From: Bacilli bacterium
Lineage (GTDB): Bacteria; Bacillota_I; Bacilli_A; RFN20; CAG-288
Direction of reading: 5' to 3'
NCBI GenBank assembly: GCA_017470005.1
Contig: JAFUFH010000079.1
Coordinates: 1 to 33,444, forward strand
Length of the DNA stretch: 33,444 bases
Shown here: piece after piece, positions 6,983-15,712 of the stretch
Layout of the letters: each line of letters opens with the position of its first letter
Numbering within the stretch: position 1 is the first letter of the stretch
The notes under the pieces: generated by a model
What the model was told of the DNA's origin: nothing
The model's database searches: none
The model's input: the letters and a program-made list of their open reading frames with translations, nothing else
Made by a program: the position numbers and the translations under genes

Positions 6983-9933
6983 TATCTGTTGGTATTGATA
7001 TCGGCTCCACAACCATTAAAGCAGTCGTATTAAACGATGACGATCAAGTGATATTTTCCTCCTATGAACGTCATTTTTCTCGTATCAGTGAAAAGTTGGC
7101 TCAAGTCCTTGAAAAACTTTCTAATGGACCGTTAAAAGGCATGAAAGAAGTCTCTCTTGCCTTCACCGGTTCTGCGGGTATGGGTATTGCGGAAGGATGC
7201 AAATTTCCTTTCTATCAAGAAGTCTACGCCACAAGAGAAACCACAAAGAAGTTTTATCCTAACATCGACTCTATCATCGAATTAGGTGGTGAAGATGCTA
7301 AGATTCTTTTCCTCAACAACGGAATCGAAGTCAGAATGAATGGTACTTGTGCCGGTGGTACTGGTGCTTTTATTGACCAGATGGCCTCCTTGCTCAATGT
7401 CCCTGTCGAACAAGTCAACGAACTTGCGAAAGCTCATGAGAGAACCTATACGATTGCCTCTCGTTGCGGTGTGTTTGCCAAGAGTGATATTCAACCTCTT
7501 CTCAACCAAGGCGCTAAGAAAGAGGATGTCGCAGAATCTATCTTCTTTGCCGTGGTCAATCAAACCATCGCTGGCCTTGCTCAAGGTAGAGAGATTCAAG
7601 GCAATGTCATGTATCTTGGTGGACCTCTCACCTTCATGTCTGAGCTTCGCAAAGCCTTCGATACTGCTTTGAAAGTAGAAGGCGTCTTACCGGAGAATTC
7701 TCTTTATTTTGTTGCTATCGGTTCTGCCTTGCTCGCTAAGAAAGATGAACCAATCGTCTTAGATAGCATCATGGATAAGGTCGCCTCTTATCGCAACAAC
7801 GAAAACTTTGCTTATTTGGATCCTTTATTTAAAGACAAAGACGAATATCTCGCCTTCAAAGAGGATCACGACAAAGATAAGGTCGAGATCCTTCCTTTAG
7901 AAGAATATGAAGGCCCGTTATATCTGGGTGTGGATTCTGGTTCTACCACCTTAAAAATGGTGGCGGTAGACAAAGATTATCGCATCCGTTACACCGATTA
8001 TGTTCCTAACAAAGGGGATCCTATCGCCCTTTTGAAAGATATGCTTTTAGATGTCTATCACAAAAAGAATCCGAAAGCTTATATCGCTGGAGCAAGTGCT
8101 ACAGGATATGGCGAAGATTTAGCACAAAACGCTTTTTCCTTTGACCACGGAATTGTAGAAACAATGGCTCACTTCCAGGCAGCCAAGCACTTCCTTCCCG
8201 ATGTCGAATTTGTCATCGATATCGGTGGACAAGATATCAAATGCTTCCGTATCAAAAACGGAGTCATCGATGATATCTTCCTCAACGAAGCTTGCTCTTC
8301 TGGTTGTGGATCCTTCTTACAGACTTTTGCTACCTCTCTTGGTTATTCCATCAAAGATTTTGCTGCGATGGCTCTAGAGGCAAAAAGACCAGTCAACTTA
8401 GGTTCTAGATGTACGGTCTTTATGAACTCTTCTGTCAAACAAGCGCAGAAAGATGGTGCTAGCGTCAATGATATCGCTGCTGGTCTTGCTATCTCTGTTG
8501 TAAAAAACGCTCTATATAAAGTCATCCGTTGCTCTTCGAAAGATGAGTTAGGAAAGAAGATTGTTGTTCAGGGTGGAACCTTCTTAAATGACGCGGTTTT
8601 ACGCGCCTTTGAGAAAGAATTAGATTGCAGAGTCATCCGTTCTAATGTTGCTGGTTTAATGGGTGCTTATGGCGCTGCTTTAGATGCGATGGAACTCGGA
8701 TTAGAGAAATCTAGTATCTTGAGTGAAGAACAACTCGAAAACTTCCACCGCAAGGTACACTCTTATGTCTGTAACCTTTGTAACAACAAATGCCATCTCA
8801 CCATCTCTATCTTTGATGATAAGAGAACCTTCATCGGTGGTAATCGTTGTGAAAAGCCGGTGACAAAGAAAGCCAAATCGACTCGTTTAGATATGTACGC
8901 TTTCAAGAATCATCTTTTGAGAAGCTACGATCATCAAAGCGAAGAAGAAAGCAAATTCCCTCGTGGAAAGATCGGTTTCCCGATGGGTCTCAACTTCTAT
9001 GAATTGACTCCTTTCTGGTCTACATTCTTCACCAACCTTGGCTTCCAAGTCGTGCTTTCGGATAAATCCAGCGCCAAATTATATCGCTCTGGTCAAATGA
9101 CCATCCCTAGCGATACGGTTTGCTATCCTGCAAAATTGATGCACGGACATGTGGTCAATTTGTTAGATAAGGGTGTGAATAATATCTTCTATCCTTGTAT
9201 GACATGGAACATCAAAGAAAAAGATACCGAGAACCACTACAACTGCCCTGTTGTCGCTTATTATTCTGAGGTCATCAAGGCAAACTGCAAGATGGTTACC
9301 GGAAAAGGCGTGAAATACTTTGGCGAATATGTCAATCTCTATGAGAGAAAACATTTTGCACAAAAAGTTCACGAACAATTAGTAGAATATTTCCCGGATA
9401 TTCAGTTAGAAGAAGTCAAAGTTGCTACAAAGCTTGCTTTTAAAGAATACGATAAATATAAAGAATTGATTCAAAGACATGGTTTAAACATCATCTCTCA
9501 AGCTAGAGAAGAAGGAAAGACCATCATCGTTCTTGCTGGTAGACCCTATCACGTCGATCCTCTCATCAATCACGATATCGATAAATTGATCTTACAATAT
9601 GATTGCGCTATCGTCAGCGAAGATGTCGTGGCAAAATTAGAGAATAATCCAGATCCTAGCAGAGTCTTGAATCAATGGACATATCATTCTCGTATGTATA
9701 AAGCCGCCAATTATGTCTCTCGCTATGATGACATGCAACTGGTTCAACTAGTCTCCTTTGGTTGCGGTGTTGACGCTGTCACAGGAGATGAAGTCAGAGA
9801 TATCTTAGAGAGACATGGTAAGATTTATACCCAAGTCAAGATTGACGAAGTTACCAACTTAGGAACGGTGAAGATTCGTATCCGTTCCTTATTGGAAGCT
9901 TTGAGAAAGAAGAGGGCCTTAAAACATGAGTGA
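6979..9933 (+). CDS. 2-hydroxyacyl-CoA dehydratase activase, N-terminal part of split gene
   Basis: The product is 984 residues. It holds two ASKHA ATPase domains of the HgdC/BadF type: the first from residue 1 (GIDIGSTTIK) with cysteines at 124 (NGTCAGGTGAF) and 163 (SRCGVF), the second from about 315 (GVDSGSTTLK) with cysteines at 439 and 478 (SRCTVF). In HgdC such cysteines hold a [4Fe-4S] cluster between subunits and ATP use drives an electron to the dehydratase. A cysteine cluster (C598, C601, C605) and a DUF2229-like region follow. In many Bacillota this family is one protein of about 1,400 residues whose C-terminal part resembles dehydratase subunits; here that part is the next gene. 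It starts inside the stop of the membrane-protein gene (ATGA). The substrate is unknown. Confidence 0.88.
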   Translation: MISVGIDIGSTTIKAVVLNDDDQVIFSSYERHFSRISEKLAQVLEKLSNGPLKGMKEVSLAFTGSAGMGIAEGCKFPFYQEVYATRETTKKFYPNIDSIIELGGEDAKILFLNNGIEVRMNGTCAGGTGAFIDQMASLLNVPVEQVNELAKAHERTYTIASRCGVFAKSDIQPLLNQGAKKEDVAESIFFAVVNQTIAGLAQGREIQGNVMYLGGPLTFMSELRKAFDTALKVEGVLPENSLYFVAIGSALLAKKDEPIVLDSIMDKVASYRNNENFAYLDPLFKDKDEYLAFKEDHDKDKVEILPLEEYEGPLYLGVDSGSTTLKMVAVDKDYRIRYTDYVPNKGDPIALLKDMLLDVYHKKNPKAYIAGASATGYGEDLAQNAFSFDHGIVETMAHFQAAKHFLPDVEFVIDIGGQDIKCFRIKNGVIDDIFLNEACSSGCGSFLQTFATSLGYSIKDFAAMALEAKRPVNLGSRCTVFMNSSVKQAQKDGASVNDIAAGLAISVVKNALYKVIRCSSKDELGKKIVVQGGTFLNDAVLRAFEKELDCRVIRSNVAGLMGAYGAALDAMELGLEKSSILSEEQLENFHRKVHSYVCNLCNNKCHLTISIFDDKRTFIGGNRCEKPVTKKAKSTRLDMYAFKNHLLRSYDHQSEEESKFPRGKIGFPMGLNFYELTPFWSTFFTNLGFQVVLSDKSSAKLYRSGQMTIPSDTVCYPAKLMHGHVVNLLDKGVNNIFYPCMTWNIKEKDTENHYNCPVVAYYSEVIKANCKMVTGKGVKYFGEYVNLYERKHFAQKVHEQLVEYFPDIQLEEVKVATKLAFKEYDKYKELIQRHGLNIISQAREEGKTIIVLAGRPYHVDPLINHDIDKLILQYDCAIVSEDVVAKLENNPDPSRVLNQWTYHSRMYKAANYVSRYDDMQLVQLVSFGCGVDAVTGDEVRDILERHGKIYTQVKIDEVTNLGTVKIRIRSLLEALRKKRALKHE

Positions 9934-11233
9934 AAAAGAAATCAAACTCAAAAGGGATAAGACCGGTAGAATCATCTTCACCAAAAAGATGAAGAAAGAA
10001 TACACCATTCTTTTCCCGATGATGGCTCCTATCCACTTTGCTATTTTAGGAAAGGTCTTCAATCATTACGGATTTCACGCCGAACTTTTGACAGATACAT
10101 CCCCTGAGATTGCTCAAACTGGATTAAAATACATTCAAAATGATATGTGTTATCCTGCGATTCTCTCCTGTGGTCAGATGATTCACGCGCTGTTAAATGG
10201 TAATTATGACCTTCATAAAACCGCATTGATGATCTCTCAAACTGGTGGTGGATGCCGTGCTTCTAACTACATTAAATTGCTCCGTAAAGGCTTAGAAAAG
10301 GCTGGTTTAGGATTTGTTCCTACGGTCTCTTTAAATGTCTCTGGGTTGGAACCTAACCCTGGTGTAGATATCACACTTCCTTTGATTCGTAGAATGTTAG
10401 CTGGCGTCATTTATGGCGATATGTTGATGGTCTTAAAGAATCAGGTAGAACCTTATGAAGTTCATAAGGGAGAGAGTGCCGCTTTAGTAAAGAAATGGCA
10501 AGATGAGCTTTGTGATCAATTATTGAATCATCACGGCGGATACTCTAACAAGCACATCAAAGCGAATTTAAACGCTATCGTTCAGGATTTTGCTAAGATT
10601 GAAAGAGATGGCATCAAACGTGTCAAAGTGGGTGTTGTCGGTGAAATCTATGTCAAATATGCTGCTTTAGGTAACAATAACCTGGAAGACTTCCTTCGTG
10701 AACAAGATTGTGAAGTTAACCTTCCTGGTATGATGAACTTCATTCTCTTCAAGATTGATAACCGTTTGATCGATATTGATTTATACGGTGGTCATCGCAT
10801 CAAGAGAATGGTCATCAACTGGTTATATCGTTACGCTACTAAGATTCAAACCATGTTTAATGAAGCGATTGCGGAAGGGAAAGTCTTCCAAGTTCCCGCT
10901 TCTTATCAACATGTCAAAGATTTAGACAAAGGTGTCAATGGCTACGGAAATAGAATGGGTGAGGGATGGCTTCTCACCGGTGAGATGTTAGAACTTGCTG
11001 AATCAGGATATGAAAATATCGTCTGTACTCAACCCTTCGGTTGTCTTCCTAACCATATCTCTGGTAAAGGAATGATCCGTAAAGTCAGAGAAAGATTCCC
11101 CAACGCCAACATTGTCGCTGTGGATTATGACCCTGGTGCACCTAAAGTCAACCAAGAAAACCGTATCAAATTGATGCTTTCTTTAGGAAAAGAGAACTTA
11201 GAAAAACAGTTATCTCAAAAAGAAGAGAAGTAA
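9926..11233 (+). CDS. 2-hydroxyacyl-CoA dehydratase activase, C-terminal part of split gene
   Basis: The product is 435 residues and corresponds to the last third of the roughly 1,400-residue activase-related proteins; the two parts together make 1,419 residues. It opens with a FPMMAPIHFAILGKVF strand-helix unit echoing FPMGLNFYELTPFW in the upstream protein. Cysteines follow in CYPAILSCGQM and TGGGCRASNY, the type of motif that binds iron-sulfur in HgdB-like folds. The ATG sits in ATGAGTGA, an 8-base overlap with the upstream stop, with GAGGG at 9913-9917 as a weak ribosome binding site. Coupled translation suggests a 1:1 complex. A bidirectional terminator follows. Split genes may be normal for this lineage; a sequencing frameshift is possible but less likely given the clean start. 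Confidence 0.85.
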   Translation: MSEKEIKLKRDKTGRIIFTKKMKKEYTILFPMMAPIHFAILGKVFNHYGFHAELLTDTSPEIAQTGLKYIQNDMCYPAILSCGQMIHALLNGNYDLHKTALMISQTGGGCRASNYIKLLRKGLEKAGLGFVPTVSLNVSGLEPNPGVDITLPLIRRMLAGVIYGDMLMVLKNQVEPYEVHKGESAALVKKWQDELCDQLLNHHGGYSNKHIKANLNAIVQDFAKIERDGIKRVKVGVVGEIYVKYAALGNNNLEDFLREQDCEVNLPGMMNFILFKIDNRLIDIDLYGGHRIKRMVINWLYRYATKIQTMFNEAIAEGKVFQVPASYQHVKDLDKGVNGYGNRMGEGWLLTGEMLELAESGYENIVCTQPFGCLPNHISGKGMIRKVRERFPNANIVAVDYDPGAPKVNQENRIKLMLSLGKENLEKQLSQKEEK

Positions 11234-11265
11234 CAACTTGATTAATCAAAAAAAATCGGAAAAAG

Positions 11266-11293
11266 AAATAGGGCTAATTAATTAGCCCTATTT
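11266..11293. terminator. Bidirectional terminator, perfect palindrome
   Basis: The 14-base arm at 11266-11279 is the exact complement of 11280-11293. It ends in T-rich sequence on both strands and lies between convergent genes. The stop codon of the minus-strand gene falls inside it. Confidence 0.88.
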
Positions 11294-12046
11294 TAATATA
11301 TATTTTGCTTCGAAATCTTTGGATAGGTAGAGGAGAGAGATGGCCTTGATATCTTTGAGAGGGAAGTTATCGCTCAATCTTTGAAGAAGATGAAGAGCGC
11401 AATCCTTATAATCTTCTAAGGTATAAGCGCTTTGCCAAGCGGGAAGGATCAATTCATCCTTGTAAGAGAAGAGTCCATTTCCTAAATCATGACAATCGAT
11501 GGTGATAAGAGAAGCATCTGCGATAGTCAATTTGATGTGATAGAGAGAACGGATAAATTTCAATGTGAGGTTGAAGATGACTTCTTTTTCTTTTTGGAAG
11601 AGTTTAGCAATCTTCTTTACTTCAGCAGGGTTATCTTTCATCACTTTGATATAAGCTAGAGGAACAAGACAAGCTAAGAGTTGGTCGATCTTGATATTCT
11701 CTTTATCAAACAAGAAGGCATCTAGCATGACTAACGCTTTGTTTTTTTCTACGGTAGCATCACTGATGATGTCTTTTGCTAGACCCTGAATCAAACGATC
11801 TAAATAAGTGGAGAAATGTTGATATCCGTTGCTAGATTTGTTTTTTCCTTGCGCTTTATAGATGATGGCATTGATGACATAAGAATACAAAGTATAAGCA
11901 ATATCTGTGGTCAGATCTGCTTGTTCATAGAGATGATTATTCGTTCTATCAAAACGATTGACAATCTTCGAATCTCCTAAATAAAATTCGATATCATTTT
12001 CATCGTTAATTTGCTGGATTTGGGAACAAATAGCTTCTTTAGTCAT
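11288..12046 (-). CDS. Conserved-looking cytoplasmic protein, unknown function
   Basis: The product is 252 residues, with no signal peptide or membrane segment and a mostly helical look. I recognise no family and see no catalytic motif. Composition and codon use match the surrounding core genes. The gene is single: it faces the activase operon across a shared terminator and has its own promoter. The ATG has no ribosome binding site and lies 6 bases behind a TATAAT, so the transcript is probably leaderless. Confidence 0.65.
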   Translation of the reverse strand: MTKEAICSQIQQINDENDIEFYLGDSKIVNRFDRTNNHLYEQADLTTDIAYTLYSYVINAIIYKAQGKNKSSNGYQHFSTYLDRLIQGLAKDIISDATVEKNKALVMLDAFLFDKENIKIDQLLACLVPLAYIKVMKDNPAEVKKIAKLFQKEKEVIFNLTLKFIRSLYHIKLTIADASLITIDCHDLGNGLFSYKDELILPAWQSAYTLEDYKDCALHLLQRLSDNFPLKDIKAISLLYLSKDFEAKYILK

Positions 12047-12052
12047 GGTAAT

Positions 12053-12058
12053 ATTATA
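12053..12058 (-). promoter_or_regulatory. -10 box, likely leaderless start
   Basis: TATAAT on the minus strand ends 6 bases before the ATG at 12046-12044; the gap reads attacc, without a Shine-Dalgarno site. A weak -35 candidate is TTTTAA 17 bases upstream. Confidence 0.65.
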
Positions 12059-12092
12059 AGCTTTTTTGACAGGCGTTAAAAGGATAGGAATG

Positions 12093-12106
12093 AAGAAATT
12101 CCTATT
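12093..12106. repeat. 14-bp direct repeat, left copy
   Basis: AAGAAATTCCTATT here recurs in the same orientation at 13523-13536. Together the copies bracket the compositionally different permease block. Confidence 0.6.
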
Positions 12107-12175
12107 GCAATTCAGCTTGAAAATAATTTTGTTAGTATTATCATATATGTGTTAATTACAAAGGGGGATTTGAAG

Positions 12176-12265
12176 ATGAAAAAATTAATGGGGAAATTGT
12201 TATGTTTGGGTCTATTGTTGTTGCCTTTTTCCTCGTATGGATTAAAAGTTTACTTGGAGGACTGA
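12176..12265 (+). CDS. 29-residue signal-like small peptide
   Basis: The reading frame has a strong ribosome binding site (GGGGG at 12163-12167, 8 bases before ATG). It encodes a basic start (MKKLMGK), a hydrophobic core (LLCLGLLLLPFSS) and a short polar end (YGLKVYLED). That is essentially a signal peptide or a single short membrane helix with almost nothing after it. The GGAGG that serves the next gene lies inside its last codons, so its translation probably controls the permease-like gene. It could be a leader peptide, a small membrane partner, or the remnant of a secreted peptide gene. Confidence 0.55.
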   Translation: MKKLMGKLLCLGLLLLPFSSYGLKVYLED

Positions 12266-12269
12266 AAAC

Positions 12270-13352
12270 ATGAAATCGATCTCAAAATGGATTTCTGTCA
12301 TCAGCAAGGCACTGCTTGCAATAAGTTTCACCTTTGTCATGATTCATCAGATTACATCCTACAGCAGCTTTGCCTCCAGGTCAGCTGTTGCTTTTGCCAA
12401 AGAAACAAAAGAGCCCCTTGTAGAGCTTAGTTCCTATGATCTTCTGGATATGAAGAGAGCAAAATCCTATTCTCTTCAGCCGATTTTATCAGTAGAAGCA
12501 GAGATGGATGGAAAGAGATTCGTCTCTGACTTGACATATCTTCCTTCCGTCTTCCCTCTGGTCTTTGAAAAACAGGAGAATCTTTCTTTACAGGAAGGAG
12601 AGGCCTATGTCACATCCGATTGGATCTATCTCCATGGTAAGACAACAGAGGAGGTCAAGGGAAATACGGTTTCCTTCCAAGGGAGAGACATCACCATCAA
12701 GGATGTGCTCTCTGTCCGTTCTGAGCTGTCTGAGAAAAAAGATTATTATGAAATCAATCACAAGGAATATTTTCATCAGAAACACCTCCTTCAGGCCTCT
12801 CTCTTTCTCGGTCAGAAAGACTTCGATGCCATCTTCCCGGATGCTTATGCAGACTGGTTTGTCATCGAGTTGACTTCCTCCTATGAACTTGAAAGAATTA
12901 TAAGTGACAATAATATGAAAGTTCTGGGAGAGGTCGCCGCCGAGTATTTGAAGACCATCCCATATTTCTCGGACTTGCAAAATATCAGAAGCTTTCTCCT
13001 TCTGCCTGTTGCCATTTCTGTTCTTGCCCTTGTCTTATATATCTATGCCATCCTTAAGGACTTCAAGGAAAAGGAAGAGAAATCTCTGTCAAAAACGTTC
13101 CTCTTCAATGCAGGAACCGCTCTCTTCTCCTTCCTGTTCCATCTTGTCTATGATCTGATTCTCAAGGCAGCATTTGCTATCCATATTCTTCCCTTGTCTC
13201 TCCTATGGCTGAGTTTGTTTTCTCTCTTTGCTGGTCTTTTCTTCTGTTTGGTTGACCTCATCATCTGGAAGATAAAGCACCCTTCTCCTTACAAAGGCCT
13301 TCCTGTCAAGGTGAGAATTCACAAGGAAAAGAAGCAAATAACAAAAAAGTAG
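12270..13352 (+). CDS. Permease-like membrane protein (one N-terminal, three C-terminal spans)
   Basis: The product is 360 residues: a membrane segment at about 10-30, an extracytoplasmic region of about 200 residues, then three segments (about 241-262, 274-300 and 303-331) and a basic tail. That topology is typical of FtsX/MacB-type half permeases and of the membrane proteins linked to lactococcin-972-like bacteriocin loci. No ATPase gene is next to it. Base and codon use differ from the neighbours: 7 of 10 glutamines are CAG, and GGC/CTG/CTC-type codons are commoner, suggesting acquisition. GGAGG at 12256-12260 supports the start. A terminator follows. The membrane topology is clear; the transporter assignment is tentative. 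Confidence 0.6.
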   Translation: MKSISKWISVISKALLAISFTFVMIHQITSYSSFASRSAVAFAKETKEPLVELSSYDLLDMKRAKSYSLQPILSVEAEMDGKRFVSDLTYLPSVFPLVFEKQENLSLQEGEAYVTSDWIYLHGKTTEEVKGNTVSFQGRDITIKDVLSVRSELSEKKDYYEINHKEYFHQKHLLQASLFLGQKDFDAIFPDAYADWFVIELTSSYELERIISDNNMKVLGEVAAEYLKTIPYFSDLQNIRSFLLLPVAISVLALVLYIYAILKDFKEKEEKSLSKTFLFNAGTALFSFLFHLVYDLILKAAFAIHILPLSLLWLSLFSLFAGLFFCLVDLIIWKIKHPSPYKGLPVKVRIHKEKKQITKK

Positions 13353-13365
13353 CCTAAAACCAAAG

Positions 13366-13402
13366 ATTGTCAGCCCAGAGCGAGCTGACAATTCTTTTAT
13401 TT
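13366..13402 (+). terminator. Intrinsic terminator behind the permease-like gene
   Basis: ATTGTCAGC (13366-13374) pairs with GCTGACAAT (13384-13392) over 9 bases, followed by a T-rich run. Confidence 0.85.
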
Positions 13403-13439
13403 TCTCTTGGAAGAGGATTTCTTTTTGGTCTTCTTATAG

Positions 13440-13467
13440 ACCTTCCTGTCTCATGAGACAGGAAGGT
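13440..13467. repeat. Perfect 28-bp palindrome, role unknown
   Basis: The 14-base arm beginning ACCTTCCTG is followed directly by its exact complement, centred on TCATGA. No T-run follows on either strand, so it is not an ordinary terminator. The gap 13353-13583 otherwise holds the terminator before it and the right 14-bp repeat; I see no gene in it. Confidence 0.75.
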
Positions 13468-13522
13468 GTTCCACCTACATTGTTTTGCTATAAGTTATTC
13501 GCATTTAATATGAAAGTTTATA

Positions 13523-13536
13523 AAGAAATTCCTATT
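13523..13536. repeat. 14-bp direct repeat, right copy
   Basis: AAGAAATTCCTATT is identical to 12093-12106, in the same orientation, on the other side of the permease block. Confidence 0.6.
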
Positions 13537-13583
13537 CTTTGATTTATAAAAAACGTTTTGTGAGTAATTGTATTTTAAAAAGA

Positions 13584-14897
13584 TTATTGTTCGATTTTTG
13601 TTGTACTGCGTTTGATTTTCTTCCACTTCGGTTTAGAGAAAATACCCGCGATGATACCAGCGCCTTGAATCAACATATAGAAGGGGTAGAAAAGAATAGA
13701 GAAGAAGAGAACGGATTTCTTCTTCACCACGATCTTCTTTCTTTCTGTGATGGCACAAAGAAGAGGTTGGAAGAAGAAAGGAATCAGATAAGCAGCACCC
13801 GCTGCAATCAATATGATCAATAAGAAAGTAAGGAAATCAAAGCTACAAACACCAGGGATGACAACCGTATTTCCTAATCCGGTATAAATGAGAGTATAGA
13901 TACAATATAGTGGTAACCATGCGATCGCTAATATCGCACCAGGAATAGCGGCATTATTGGTTCCTTGATCCCAATAAGTTAACTTCATAGAAGCTTTTAC
14001 TTTAGGATTGAATAAGGTCTTAAAGAATCTTCCGATACAACGGATACCTGTAGTCCAGAAGAGTTTGTTTAATCCGTTACCCATTCTTGTGTTTCTCTTA
14101 AACATATCGCCTAAAGAAGTAGGTTGATCTTCATAGACCATCGCTTCAGAGATATATTCGACTTTCTTTCCATCTTTTAAGAGACGATTGAGAGTAAATT
14201 CAATGTCATCAGAAGCAGACATCGCATCCCAATCTAGAGCGTATTCTGCTTTGACCATAGAACAACATCCATTCATGACACACCCAGCATGTAACGCACT
14301 TCTTGCCGAGCAAGCAAAGCGATTATCACGGATATACCATAACCCTGTCATACAAGAAATGAGGTTATCGGTTAAGTTCTTGCTGTTTTCGTATGTTCTA
14401 CCAAGTTCAACACCTTCATCTGCGGCATCATTGCAACGAAGCATATAGTTTTCATCTAATTGATTATCAGCATCGATGAAGAGGAAATATTCGTATTTTC
14501 CTTCCCCATCTTTCTTCAATTGTTCCATGCCAAGCTTCATACAATAAGAAGCTTTTTGATGCTTGGGGTCATAATCTTCAAATTCGATGGTCCTTGCCCC
14601 GTGCTCTCTAGCAATCTTTGCGGTGTTATCACTGCAGTTATGACAGAAGACTACGACGTGTTTCTTCTCTTCAGGGTAGTTGCATTTCAAGGCAGAATCG
14701 ACGCTATCTGCAATGACATCTTCTTCATTGTGCGCACGGATGATAACCGTAAAATCGTGATATTTTTCCGCCTTCTTATATTTCCTAGGTTTTAGGAAAA
14801 AGAGGACTCCAAATAACAATTGTAAGAGGTAGATTAAGACGATGATGCTCAATATGACAATATTGGCCCAAAATAATACAATATTTAACGTTTCCAT
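13584..14897 (-). CDS. Membrane-bound family 2 glycosyltransferase
   Basis: The product is 437 residues from ATG 14897; an in-frame TTG at 14903 would overlap the upstream stop. It has an N-terminal membrane segment, then a GT-A domain of family 2: VIIRAHNEEDVIADSV at the nucleotide site, the DXD-type FIDADNQLD, the acceptor-side ASDDIEF, and QPTSLGDMFKRNTRMGNG in the place of the QXXRW region. Three or more C-terminal membrane segments follow (about 305-330, 340-370 and 390-415). This is the layout of processive or lipid-linked sugar transferases at the cytoplasmic membrane. It follows the PHP gene with a 2-base gap. The sugar and acceptor cannot be read from the sequence. Confidence 0.85.
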   Translation of the reverse strand: METLNIVLFWANIVILSIIVLIYLLQLLFGVLFFLKPRKYKKAEKYHDFTVIIRAHNEEDVIADSVDSALKCNYPEEKKHVVVFCHNCSDNTAKIAREHGARTIEFEDYDPKHQKASYCMKLGMEQLKKDGEGKYEYFLFIDADNQLDENYMLRCNDAADEGVELGRTYENSKNLTDNLISCMTGLWYIRDNRFACSARSALHAGCVMNGCCSMVKAEYALDWDAMSASDDIEFTLNRLLKDGKKVEYISEAMVYEDQPTSLGDMFKRNTRMGNGLNKLFWTTGIRCIGRFFKTLFNPKVKASMKLTYWDQGTNNAAIPGAILAIAWLPLYCIYTLIYTGLGNTVVIPGVCSFDFLTFLLIILIAAGAAYLIPFFFQPLLCAITERKKIVVKKKSVLFFSILFYPFYMLIQGAGIIAGIFSKPKWKKIKRSTTKIEQ

Positions 14898-14899
14898 AA

Positions 14900-15703
14900 T
14901 CAATGTTGCTGAATGGTATCTAACTTATCCACAAGAACTAAATTGTGCTTCTTAGCAAATTCTACCGCTAAGAATTCCCCAGCATCACTGGATAATTGCT
15001 CTGGGGCATGCGCATCGCAACCGATGACACATTTTGCTTTATATTTAGAGACGAGTTGGAAGAATTCATCGGTAGGATATATGTATCTTTTCTTTCTTCC
15101 AATCATTCTCTTTCCGGTTCGAATACCTGCCATGTTCACTTCTAAGGGAATATCATGAGCGATACAAGCTTCAATGATTTCTTTGGAGACTTTCTTACAG
15201 TCACTATCGAAGTTTTCGATATTTGCCATGAAATAATCGGGGTGAGCAAAGATAGAGAAGAGATGAGAAGAGATTGCCTTTAAAGCTAAATCTTTGTAAA
15301 GATAAAGCTGAGAAGGAGAAGTGATATTGGCAAAGCGAGCCACAATATTCTTATCTCTATCAATGGCCATATGATTTCCTAAAATCATATAATCCAAAAC
15401 ATGATTATCTAATAATTCTTTATAGAACGGGAAATAATCCGGGAAAGATTCCGCTTCGAATCCTAAATAGATCTCAATTTGGCCTTTATATTTTTCTTTC
15501 AAAGAAGAAATGCTTAAAACATAGTCTTGGAACAGAGAATATTCACCTCTTTTGTAAGGCTCAGAAAAACCAGGCAACATCGCATGGTCGGAAAACCCTA
15601 AATAGCGATAGCCGTGTCCAAGTGCTTCTAAAACATAATCTTCATCTTCACCGCTTGCGTGCCCACAGCGAGAAGTATGGGTATGATAATTGGAAAGTAA
15701 CAT
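14900..15703 (-). CDS. PHP-domain phosphatase, histidinol-phosphatase type
   Basis: The product is 267 residues, the usual length of HisK-type histidinol-phosphate phosphatases. Metal-ligand motifs of the PHP fold are visible: NYHTHTSRCGHASGED at the start, GFSDHA, GFEAE, ILGNHM, IFAHPD and GCDAHAPE near the end. These enzymes use a trinuclear metal site to remove phosphate. No other histidine-pathway gene is in the window, and its partner in the transcript is a glycosyltransferase, so the real substrate may be another phospho-compound. A TAAAAT lies 9 bases before the ATG and no ribosome binding site is present. Confidence 0.85.
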   Translation of the reverse strand: MLLSNYHTHTSRCGHASGEDEDYVLEALGHGYRYLGFSDHAMLPGFSEPYKRGEYSLFQDYVLSISSLKEKYKGQIEIYLGFEAESFPDYFPFYKELLDNHVLDYMILGNHMAIDRDKNIVARFANITSPSQLYLYKDLALKAISSHLFSIFAHPDYFMANIENFDSDCKKVSKEIIEACIAHDIPLEVNMAGIRTGKRMIGRKKRYIYPTDEFFQLVSKYKAKCVIGCDAHAPEQLSSDAGEFLAVEFAKKHNLVLVDKLDTIQQH

Positions 15704-15712
15704 AGTGTGTTT

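Noticed and set aside
12270-13352. Partner permease for the ABC transporter at 20078
   Set aside because: That transporter already has ATPase and permease in one chain, lies 7 kb away, and has different codon use.
13398-13439. Minus-strand gene fragment with a lysine-rich tail
   Set aside because: The frame is interrupted by TGA after about 17 codons and has no start; it is mentioned only as a possible remnant.
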